Below, piece by piece: positions 54,127-64,000 of a stretch of DNA of 64,000 bases (the first letter of the stretch is position 1; the number at the start of each line of letters is the position of its first letter). A program made the translations under genes and the position numbers. The notes under the pieces were generated by a model. The model was not told the origin of the DNA and made no database searches. It saw only the letters and a list, made by a program, of their open reading frames with translations. Source of the stretch: Trifolium pratense (taxonomy: Eukaryota; Streptophyta; Magnoliopsida; Fabales; Fabaceae); the NCBI RefSeq assembly GCF_020283565.1, contig NC_060061.1:930001-994000 (forward strand), given 5' to 3'.

Positions 54127-55428
54127 CATAGTAGTATTGAAATTTTCCTCCGTTTTATATTATAAATAAATAAAAAAATACATACTTATTAAGAAAAGTA
54201 AAATAGAATAATTTAAAATTAGAATTTGTGTTTTACTTGAAATAAGTTTCATGGAAAAAAGTATTTACAAACACGTTTTTACCCGTGATTTGAGTCCATT
54301 TTTTCAAAGAATTTTATACACATGCCATGTCCAAAAGGTTTCTCTTCTCATATGGCTTTGACAATTAATTCACATAATTCACATGAGAAACCAAAAATTC
54401 AAATTCTACATAGACAATTGATGATTTATAGTTGTACCATTAATACTAATAATATGAAATTTGGACGTTATTAAAAACATTCTATAATGAAATAGGCGAT
54501 GCAACATTCTATTAATAGTTGTACAGAAAATTCATATCGTTAAGGAATATTCTTTTTATTGCAAACATTAATTTTATTATATTTATTGTACCGTAAAAAT
54601 ATCCAAAGCAATGTTTTATATTGGATTTAATCATTTATTATATTTTATTTGCAGATGTATAGAAAGACTATGAAAGGAATGAATTAATACCAAGTTGATT
54701 GCGATATAACTTGACGGGATCAATGATATTCTTTTTTTAGAGTGGATTAAATTTATTTGATTAGGTTAAGATTATTTTCTGTATTAATTTTTTATTTATT
54801 TAGAGAAGACCAATAATTTCTACCAAAAAAAAAAAGAGAAGACCAATAATAAAGAGGAGGAAGAGAATTGTTCAAAAAAAAAAAGGAGGAAAATAGTACA
54901 ATTATTTTAAGACATTTATACGGGATTTTAAGACATTCTCCTATTTTTTATTAATTTTCCTTTTTTTTTTTATCTATTTTATTTGTTATATTTTTTATCG
55001 TGGTTTTATACTTTTATTTTAAGACATTTATACGGGATTTTATACTTTTACTCATATATTAATACATAGACTTATTTTTTTGTGTTTTTATGTGGCCTGT
55101 GTTCTTTTTATTTTGTTATTTATATATGATCTATTTTTTTTATTTATGTGAGAATTTTGCACATGTATTATTTGGGGATATATATATGCACACGGCAGTC
55201 GAACTATTAATTATCAGAGAATTCTTCCCATAAGAACAAGATGGTAAATACCAAAAAGTATATATTTTTGGTAAACGAATACCAAAAAAAAATATTATTA
55301 TAGGAACCGTATGTTTGTTCATATGTTAATACAGAGACATATTTTTTATTTATAATATATACTAGGTTCTATATTTATGTTATTCGGAGGATATTGATGT
55401 GAAAATTAACTAATATAAGATATATTAT
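54127..55428. repeat. 1.3-kb direct duplication, copy 1
   Basis: Starts CATAGTAGTATTGAAATTTTCC and matches 56135-57440 along its length with scattered substitutions and small indels. Non-coding. Confidence 0.88.
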
Positions 55429-55429
55429 A

Positions 55430-56134
55430 TTATTTGGACTTTTTTTTAGGGTTTAATGTACACATGACACACTCATATCAATCATCTTCTAGCATTATTT
55501 TGACATTATTATCATAATCAAATTAATAACAAAGTTGATCTTTCTATCATTATTATGCTTCAAAAAAATAAAAGGAAACAGAGCAATGATCATTTATTTT
55601 ATCATTATACATTTTGATTCAAATTTCACAATAAGCAATGGTCATTTATTTCTAATTGCAACGTCAATTGCTATTGGAATCTATTGATATATTATTTGAT
55701 AGCTGTTTTTCAGAGACTTTTGTACACATGGCATTTCGATAGTGATCCTCTTCTCATATGATTTTGACAATAAATTCACGTAAGCAATATCAATCTCATT
55801 CAATGTAAAACGCTGCAATTTATTGATCTTTACTAATAATATATCTTTTTTTTTTTACAATTTTTTACAAAAAATTACTAATAAGCCAAATATATTTGAG
55901 AGAAAAAATATAATATTTTTTAATATAATTAAATGCTTTAAATGCTATAATTTGAGTATTAATCCTTTCTCAAAATATTTGGTAAGGATTGGTTAAAAAA
56001 ATATATTTGGTAAGAAAATACTACAATGACGAAAGAAAAAGTATTTAAAAAAGAGATTTAGTAAAAAAGTACTATATATAATCAGTAAAAAAAAGTAGTG
56101 GATAAACGGGAAGTTAAATTTGAGGAAAAGAATT
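55430..56134. other. Spacer between the duplicated copies
   Basis: AT-rich; no gene. Contains CACATGGCATTTC...CTTCTCATATG, similar to a part of the duplicated unit, so the unit may be older and partly triplicated. Confidence 0.45.
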
Positions 56135-57440
56135 CATAGTAGTATTGAAATTTTCCTCCGTCTTATATTATAAATAAATAAAAAAATTCATATTTATTAA
56201 GATAAGTAAAATAGAATAATTTAAAATATGAATTTTTGTGTTTTACTTGCTTGAAATAAGTTTCATGGGAAAAAGAATTTACAAACACGTTTTTACCCGT
56301 GATTTGAGTCCTTTTTTTCAAAGAATTTTGTACACATGCCATGTCCAAAAGGCTTCTCTTCTCATATGGCTTTGACAATTAATCCACATAATTCACATGA
56401 GAAACCAAAAATTCAAATTCTACATAGAAAGTTGATGATTTATAGCTGTACCATTAATACTAATAATATGCAAATTGGACGTTATTAAAAACATTCTATA
56501 ATGAAATAGGCGATGCAACATTCTATTAATAGTTGTACAGAAAATTCACATCGTTAAGGAATATTTTTTTTATTGCAAACATTAATTTTATTATATTTAT
56601 TGTACCGTAAAAATATCCAAAGTAATGTTTTATATTGGATTTAATCATTTATTATATTTTATTTGCAGATGTATAGAAAGACTATGAAAGGAATGAATTA
56701 ATACCAAGTTGGTTGCGATAGAACTTGACGGGATCAATGATATTCTTTTCTTAGAGTGGATTAAATTTATTTGATTAGGTTAAGATTATTTTATGTATTA
56801 GTTTTTTATTTATTTAGAGAAGACCAATAATTTGTACCAAAAAAAAAGAAGAGAAGACCAATAATAAAGAGGAGGAAGAGAATTGTTCAAAAAAAAGAAG
56901 GAGGAAAATAGTACAATTATTTGAAGACATTTATACGGGATTTTAAGACATTCTCCATTTTTTTTTATTAATTTTCCTATTTTTGTTTATCTATTTTATT
57001 TGTTATATTTTTTATCGTGGTTATATACTTTTATGTTAAGACATTTATACGGAATTTTATACTTTTACTCATATATTAATACATAGACCTATTTTTTGTA
57101 TTATTATGTGGCCTATGTTCTTTTTATTTTGTTATTTATATATGATCTATTTTCTTATTTTTGTGAGAATTTTGCACATGTATTATTTGGGGATATATAT
57201 GCACATGGCGGTCGAACTATTAATTATCAGAGAACTCTTCCCCTAAGAATAAGATGGTAAATACCAAAAAGTATATATTTTTGATAAACGAATACCAAAA
57301 AAATATATTATTATAGGAACCGTATGTTTGTTCATATATTAATACAGAGACATATTTTTTATTTATAATATATACTAGGTTCTATATTTATTTTATTCGG
57401 AGGATATTGATGAGAAAATTAACTAATATAAGACATATTA
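56135..57440. repeat. 1.3-kb direct duplication, copy 2
   Basis: Second copy; runs on into the Helitron-type end at 57742. Confidence 0.88.
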
Positions 57441-57712
57441 TGATAATTTCTTTAGGGTATTTTTGTTTCATATTTATTTTACTATCGAATTTAACTTTTT
57501 TTGTTTGTTTTTTTTTTTTTAAAGTTTACACACGAGTCTATATTTTTACATTGAGATTTACACGGGATTTATATTTATATATTAATACGATATTCTATGT
57601 TTTATTTTTTTACTAATACGGGATTTTTTTTTATGTTTATAAATTTCCATTCTTTTTATTTGAGAATTTTGAAAATTTTAATATTAAAATATTATTTTTG
57701 TAGTCTTATTTT

Positions 57713-57742
57713 ACCCGTGCTTGGCACGGGTCCGGATACTAG
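57713..57742 (+). mobile_element. Helitron-type 3' terminus
   Basis: Perfect 8-bp hairpin ACCCGTGC-TTG-GCACGGGT, seven bases, then CTAG followed by T: the layout of a Helitron end (hairpin, short gap, CTRR, insertion before T). No RepHel protein is in the window and the 5' end was not located. Confidence 0.65.
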
Positions 57743-57827
57743 TTTATTTTATTTTGGAGTCAAACATACAATTCTACATGTTTGTTTTATTCTATTCGAT
57801 TCCCTTCCTTTTATACCATATACAATG

Positions 57828-57975
57828 AAGCACGGATATAGACACCGGACACAACATAGACACTGACATGTCGACACTGATAAAAATTTAAAAAAATGAC
57901 ATAATTTAGTGTAATCATAAGTGTCGGTGTCGGATACGGACGACGACATGTGTCCAACACAGACACGTCTAATCC
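57828..57975. repeat. Dispersed repeat, GACACCGGACAC family
   Basis: Related to 19106-19240 and of the same size and word order. Confidence 0.65.
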
Positions 57976-58032
57976 AAAGAATTTCGGGTACCATATAGTT
58001 ACGGACCAGGATTCCATGCATTCAAATTTTTG

Positions 58033-58182
58033 GTGCAGTCGTGCAGTCACTTGATTTACAGCCGTCCGATCAAGATCAGACGGTCATGATTTAAAATTGT
58101 ATTTATTAACTGCATTTATCTAAATCGTCCGATTGTTATCGGACGGCTATAAAACGACTGCATTGAAAATTGCCTGCACATG
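58033..58182. mobile_element. Palindromic MITE-like repeat
   Basis: GTGCAGTCGTGCAGTCAC at the left; AGCCGTCCGATCA / ATCGGACGGCT form inverted pairs; TGCCTGCAC at the right. No clear target duplication. Confidence 0.5.
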
Positions 58183-59226
58183 ATCCATTTCCATATAGTT
58201 ACCACTAATAATTTTTTTGTGCATGTTAGCCTTGTCCTGTGAAAATACAGAGTATACCAATATACAAAAATTGTAACATAATACTAACATGTATGAATGA
58301 ATATATTGATGGATGATGTGTGAAGCAAAACACGCAGAAAAAAAAAAATCTGAATGTAAATATTGTTGTAGTAATTCGTGATTTGTGAAGGGTATAACAC
58401 AAACAACAATTCCAAATCCAACCGAGAGACAAAAAACAACGAAGATCCCAACAACACCAGCGTAGGGAGCTTCTCAGGCACACACAACACAACCATCATG
58501 ATTTCCAATTCCACACTCCAAATAATGTAACTCAACCAGCTCCGATTCATGCCCAAAAATTCACTATCTCTGTAAGTTTTCATGGTTTCATTAATTCATT
58601 TCTCAAGTTTTTATTTTTTATTTTTATGGGTTGTCATTGTTGGAATTTAAACTTAAAAAGATAGTTTTTGTGACCCTTTTGTTGATTTTTAGTTTAATTC
58701 CAAAATGGGTTATGCCCATTTGATTAGATCATTGTTATAATCTCAAAACATGATTATTAGGGTCAATCAGAAGAATGAGATTTAATCTCAGATCTAAAGG
58801 CTATCATTTTATCATATAGTGTGTTTTGGCAATTTGATTTGATGTCATGTGCTTAAAGTTGTATTAATGATTTCTATCATGATGTCGATTAATCTTGCTT
58901 TAATCTGTTACCTTATGTGGATGTGCAATTTTTATCCTATTAATGTGAAAGAAGCCGAAACACACATTCGTTTGCTGCATTTCACTTGGTGATGAAGACT
59001 TAATGCTACTGTTCGTTAGTAATGATTTGTAAAGTTGAGATATGCTGCGAGTCTCTCGGCTGATCTGTACTGTAGTCCGAACAATTCGTGCCTGCTAAGG
59101 TCAAGGCATGCAAATATTGTTTAGTTGTTGAATAAACTTTAGTTTTTATTCAATGTGAATTTTTTTCCTTGTGATCAATCGTTAGTTAGAATTGTTTATT
59201 AGGTATTCTTATGCTTCAATGATTTT

Positions 59227-59365
59227 CCGGTACATAGACGAAATGGCAAAGCCATCATAAACTCACGCACACAAGTGAGGGAGCCAGGGTTCGAACCCCG
59301 GTCTTGGCGTCCGGCCTAGCAATTTCGACTTTTCTTTTTTGCCAGCGGAGCCAGGACTTGTGGAC
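59227..59365 (+). mobile_element. SINE-like element of a second family
   Basis: 139 bp with GGGTTCGAACCCC as box B and a perfect 16-bp duplication ATGCTTCAATGATTTT at 59211-59226 and 59366-59381. Differs from copies A-D. Confidence 0.8.
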
Positions 59366-59387
59366 ATGCTTCAATGATTTTAATATG

Positions 59388-59591
59388 AGTGGTGTTGGCT
59401 TGGGTCCTTGGAGTATGCTCCTCTCAATGTCTCAGGTTCGATTCCCACGGGTGCCAATTTCGGTGGGCTAAGTCCATACAGAGCAAAAAAAAAACTCTGG
59501 CTTTAAATGGGGCCCCCGCAAGTGGGCGGTGGGATTGGTCCCCTTGGAATAGTCGGTCCTAAGGCCGGATACCAAGATTTCAAAAAAAAAA
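59388..59591 (+). mobile_element. SINE copy C, 5'-truncated
   Basis: AGTGGTGTTGGCTTGGGTCC onward, box B GGTTCGATTCCC, A-rich end. Lies just behind the other SINE. Confidence 0.8.
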
Positions 59592-59921
59592 ATATTATAT
59601 TGTACAGCATGGTTCTGAAGTACAGTTTCATACTGATCATTGATGTGTTTGTATATATGATCTCTTACATATCCACGCTATGCATATGCCTCCATGATGA
59701 ATTTCACAGTTCTAGTAGGTCCTGAGGCCGAGGCTGTGTTTCATATGTTTGTATTTTGCATCTGTTTTGAATTTGAATAATTTGTGTTACCAGTGTTTCA
59801 TTGGAGTTATTAACATATGGGGGAATCCTTAATATTGGTCTCTTTTTGTGTTGCTTTTCCTAGGGCTTTTGTTCATCTCTGCATTCTTTCTAGTAAATGT
59901 CAAGTCGGTCCTTTTGTCTAA

Positions 59922-62900
59922 ATGGGACAATTAAAGATGCAAATGCCAGCTGGTCTCAATAATGGAATAGAGGATCAATTTGAGCAATGTGATGCTGGAT
60001 ATCCTAACAAAACTACTATAGCATGCATGATCAATGCAGAAATTGGTTCTGTTTTGGCAGTCATGCGAAGAAATGTTAGATGGGGAGTTCATTACATGTC
60101 AGATGATGACCAATCAGAGCACTTCCTTGTTCAGTCTTTGAAGACACTAAGAAGACAAATTTTCTCATGGCAGGATCAATGGCATTCCATTAATCCTGCC
60201 TTGTATCTCCAACCTTTTCTTGATGTAATTCAATCAGATGAAACCGGCGCACCGATTACTGGTGTTGCTCTGTCATCAGTTTACAAGATCTTAACTCTGG
60301 ACGTGATTGAGCAAAATACCGTCAATGTTATCGATACCATGGACTTGGTGGTTGATGCTGTCACAAGTTGCAGATTTGAGGTGACTGATCCTGGATCAGA
60401 AGAAGTGGTATTAATGAAGATTTTACAAGTTCTTCTTGCCTGTGTGAAAAGTAAAGCGTCTGTAATACTTAGTAACCAACACATTTGCACTATAGTAAAT
60501 ACTTGCTTCCGTATAGTTCATCAAGCCGGAACCAAAGGGGAGCTGTTGCAGCGGATAGCTCGATACACAATGCATGAACTTGTTAGGTGTATATTCTCCC
60601 ACCTCCAAGAGATTGACATTACCGAGAGTCCAAAACAAGAGGTATAAGATATGTTTTATCTTTATCCATTTTGGTTGCATTATGCACTTTTTCATGTGAT
60701 TATTTTGTCAAGTTATGGAGGAAAAATGGAGCCTTATATTACTGCCTATTATACTACATGCAAATTTCATTTTCCATTAATGTATTATTCTCAACAAATT
60801 GTGTGCTGCTAATTTTGAAGAGTTAAATGCATAGTGTTTGAATAGCTTATTATCTACCTAGCTCTTTTAGTCTAAAATACAGCTTAAAATGAAATAATGA
60901 ACTTAAACCTCCCTTCCTGCTTTCCCCTCAGATGCAGGACAGCAAAAACAAGAAAGGGGGTTAGGTAGATTGCCTAGAAATCTTCTAGGTAGATTATTTG
61001 GAACTTACAAGGAAAGAAGGAAAAATCGTTTTCATAATATTTATTAAAGAATTTGTAACAAAATTGTATATTCTCAAGATGCATGTGTTGTGACTGGTTA
61101 GGGGTAGATTTGACTGTATAAGTATCAGCAAAAAAAAAAATGCTGATACTTATACAGTCAAATCTGTAACTCTCAGTCGATAATTTGATTAAAATAAGTT
61201 GGTGCAAAACTGAACTTCGAGAACCAGGACAACACATGCATAAATTCAATGATATGTATTTATATGCACTTTTTTTTTCTGCAGACCTGTGAGCTAAATA
61301 ATGAACATGCTTCGGCAAGCAGACAATTTGAAAATGGGAGCCTCAACTCTGCATATGGTGTTCAACCATTGTCCCCAAGCATTGCTTCCAGTACTGCATA
61401 TGTTGGTACAGTAACTGCAATGCCTGAAAACACAACTACTGCTAGCAGTGACAAGGAGAGTGATCTACGAGAATTGCAGCTCATGACTGAGCCATATGGA
61501 GTTCCTTGTATGGTGGAGATATTTCACTTCTTGTGTTCTTTGTTGAATGTTGTTGAGCACATGGGAGTGAATCCTAGATCAAACACACTAACGTTTGATG
61601 AAGATGTGCCTCTTTTTTCCCTAAGTTTGATTAATTCAGCCATTGAGTTGGGAGGGCCTTCCTTTCGTCATCACCCCAGATTGCTGCGTTTAATTCAAGA
61701 TGAAGTATTTCATATTCTTATGCAATTCGGTTTGTCAATGAGTCCTCTTGTGCTTTCAATGGTGTGTAGCATTGTTCTCAATTTGTATCACCATCTTCGA
61801 ACAGAACTCAAATTACAGCTAGAAGCATGTTTTTCATGTGTAATTTTGAGGCTTGCACAAAGCAAATATGGGGCTTCGTATCCGCAACAGGAGGTTTTGA
61901 TGGAGGCACTTGTTGATTTGTGCAGGCAAAAGACATTCATGGTGGAGATGTTTGTTAACTTTGATTGTGACATTTCTTGCAGTAATGTCTTTGAAGATAT
62001 TGCAAATTTGTTGTCCAAAAGTGCTTTTCCAGTAAATAACCCATTATCTTCCATGCATATTCTTGCTTTGGATGGTCTTATTGCTGTAATGCAGGGAATG
62101 GCCGATAGGATAGGTAATGGATTTGTCAGTTCAGAACATTCTCCTGTGAATTTTGAAGAGTACATACCGTTCTGGCTGGAGCAGTGTGAAAATTTTGGTG
62201 ACCCAAATGAATGGGTTCCTTTTGTCCGCCGAAGAAAGTACTTTAAGAGAAGATTGATGATTGGAGTTGATCACTTTAATCGTGATGCTAAGAAAGGTCT
62301 CAAGTTTCTCCAGGGAACGCATCTTTTGCCTGACAAACTTGATCCCCAAAGTGTTGCCTGCTTTTTAAGATTCACCGCTGGTTTGGATAAGAATGTCATT
62401 GGTGATTTCTTAGGAAACCACGATGAATTCTGTGTTCAGGTTCTTCGTGAATTTTCTAGGACATTTAATTTCCAAGATATGACCTTAGACACAGCTCTGC
62501 GTATATTTTTGGAGACTTTTAGGCTGCCTGGAGAATCACAGAAGATACATAGGGTACTTGAAGCTTTCTCTGAGAGATATTATGAGCAGTCACCACATAT
62601 CCTAGTTAACAAGGATGCTGCTCTTGTGCTGTCATACTCAATTATAATGCTTAATACCGATCAGCACAATGTGCAGGTCAAAAAGAAGATGACAGAAGCA
62701 GATTTTATCAGGAATAATAGGCATATAAATGGCGGCGAAGATCTACCTCGAGAATTCCTGTCAGAGATTTACCAATCTATTTGCAAGAATGAAATCCGCA
62801 CAACTCCTGAATCAGGCTTTGGATCTCCTGGAATGACCCCAAGTCGATGGATTTCTCTAATACACAAGTCAAAAGCAACCGCCCCATACATTGTATCTGA

Positions 62901-64000
62901 TTCCAGAGCATACCTGGATTATGATATGTTTGTTATATTGTCAGGCCCAACAATCGCTGCTGTTTCTGTGGTATTTGATAATGCTGAAAATGAAGAGGTA
63001 TACCAAACATGTATAGATGGATTCTTAGCTATTGCAAAGATATCGGCTTACTATCATCTTGAAAATGTTCTAGATGATCTGATTGTGTGTCTCTGTAAGT
63101 TCTTCACCATTTTGGATCCATTATCAGTTGAGGAATCTGTCCAAGCCTTTGGAGATGACACAAAAGCACGAATGGTAACTGAGACAGTTTTCACTATTGC
63201 AAGTAGGTATGGTGATTACATTCGTACTGGCTGGAGGAATATTCTTGATTGCATCTTAAGATTGCACAAGTTAGGCCTTCTTCCTACTTATTTGGCCAGT
63301 GATGCAGTTGACGAGTCAGAGCCTTCTACAAAAACTGGACATGGGAAACTTAAATCAAATTCTTTATCATTGCCTCGTCTTCAGTCTATTAGTACTCCAA
63401 AGAGATCCTCAGGGTTATTGAGCAGATTTAGTCAACTATTATCTCTTGCCACGGACGAGCCAAGAGCAATACCAACTGAAGAACAACTGGCCGCTCATCA
63501 TCATGCCGTGCAAACAATTCAAAAGTGTCACATCGACAGCATATTCACTGAAAGTAAATTCTTGCAGGCTGAATCCCTATCGCAGCTAGTAAGATCACTC
63601 ATCAATGCTGGAGCTCAATCTCAGAAGAGGAAGAAAATATCTCAGTTTGAAGATGCTTCGGTTTTCTGCCTGGAGTTACTGGTAGCAATCACTCTAAATA
63701 ACAGGGATAGGATTGGGCTTATATGGAAGAGTGTTTATGAGCACATATCCAATATTGTTAAATCAACGGTGATGCCATGTGCACTGGTAGAAAAGGCTGT
63801 TTTAGGACTTCTAAGGATTTGCCATCGCTTACTTCCCTATAAAGAGAACATGGCTGATGACCTTTTGAAGTCTCTGCAACTTATCTTGAAGCTTGATGCA
63901 CTGGTTGCAGATGCATACTATGAGCAGATAACATGGGAAGTCAGTCGCCTTGTTAAGGCAAATGCGTCTCATATCAGATCTCATTTAGGATGGCGGACAA
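59922..64000 (+). CDS. GNOM-type ARF guanine-nucleotide exchange factor (partial)
   Basis: Exon 1 is 59922-60641 (240 codons) and exon 2 runs from 61285 past the window end, 1145 complete codons of about 1450. Residues 1-240 form the DCB domain (MINAEIGSVLAVMRRNVRWG), which dimerises large ARF-GEFs; HUS follows; SEC7 occupies about residues 575-770. FRLPGESQKIH holds the catalytic Glu657, equal to Glu658 of Arabidopsis GNOM. SYSIIMLNTDQHN has Met at 695, equal to GNOM Met696, where Leu confers brefeldin A resistance, so a sensitive enzyme is predicted. The family swaps GDP for GTP on ARF at endosomes and Golgi, guiding PIN recycling and vesicle traffic. Identity as GNOM rather than GNL1 rests on that Met and on general resemblance. 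No break was seen. Confidence 0.93.
61106..61165. repeat. Perfect hairpin in ARF-GEF intron
   Basis: 25-bp arms (61106-61130; 61141-61165), left arm starting AGATTTGACTGTATAAG, with a loop of ten As. Lies in the coding intron 60642-61284, whose remainder shows nothing else. Confidence 0.9.

Larger units (their letters stand above)
58572..59863 (+). other. Probable 5'-UTR intron of the ARF-GEF gene
   Basis: CTCT-GTAAGTTTT at 58572 is a strong donor and TTGCTTTTCCTAG at 59863 a strong acceptor, 58 bp before the ATG. Leader introns of this kind occur in GNOM genes. Transcript data would settle it. Two SINEs lie inside. Confidence 0.55.

Noticed and set aside
57749..58050. Two minus frames of 79-90 codons
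   Set aside because: They cover a dispersed repeat and a MITE and show no protein features.
59280..59310. tRNA gene suggested by GGTTCGAACCCC
   Set aside because: No cloverleaf can be drawn; it is a SINE box B with target duplications on both sides.

Overview
The window is nuclear DNA of a flowering plant, most likely a papilionoid legume of the Medicago/Trifolium group. That placement rests on family resemblance (a Sirevirus with an envelope-like region, legume-type tRNA-derived SINEs) and was not tested by a search. Genes have GT-AG introns, the DNA is AT-rich, and most of the window is transposable elements (TEs), often nested.

Layout. 1-3 kb: SINE, small inverted-repeat elements and an LTR relic. 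3.18-15.39 kb: a minus-strand Sirevirus-type Ty1/copia retrotransposon with almost identical 1.09-kb LTRs, a CATCC target duplication, broken gag, pol and envelope-like frames, and an antisense ORF. It sits inside an older Mutator-type MITE. 16.4-21 kb: an ACCGG-rich element, a PPC-domain (AHL-like) pseudogene on + and a short-chain dehydrogenase (SDR1) on -. 21.9-27.8 kb: a dead LINE whose ORF1 is split by a hAT element and whose remnant is split by a 2.55-kb non-autonomous LTR element with apparently identical LTRs and its own ORF. 30.4-39.1 kb: a second PPC gene (+) and second SDR (-), so the convergent pair is a duplicated block; between them lie a Stowaway MITE, a hAT element and two nested Mutator-type elements. 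39.3-42.3 kb: a 3-kb Mutator-type element holding two SINEs and a Tourist MITE. 43.3-46.2 kb: an intact 8-exon gene for a thylakoid-lumen pentapeptide-repeat protein. 46.4-58 kb: LINE and copia relics, Helitron-type ends and a 1.3-kb direct duplication. 59.9-64 kb: the first 1145 codons of a GNOM-type ARF-GEF that runs off the window.

The host genes do not form an operon or pathway. SDR1 and SDR2 are paralogous oxidoreductases, the PPC genes are paralogues, the pentapeptide protein acts in the chloroplast and the GNOM-like protein in membrane traffic. The least-explained pieces are the antisense acidic ORF of the Sirevirus, with SUMO-interaction-like motifs, and the coiled-coil ORF of the 2.55-kb LTR element.
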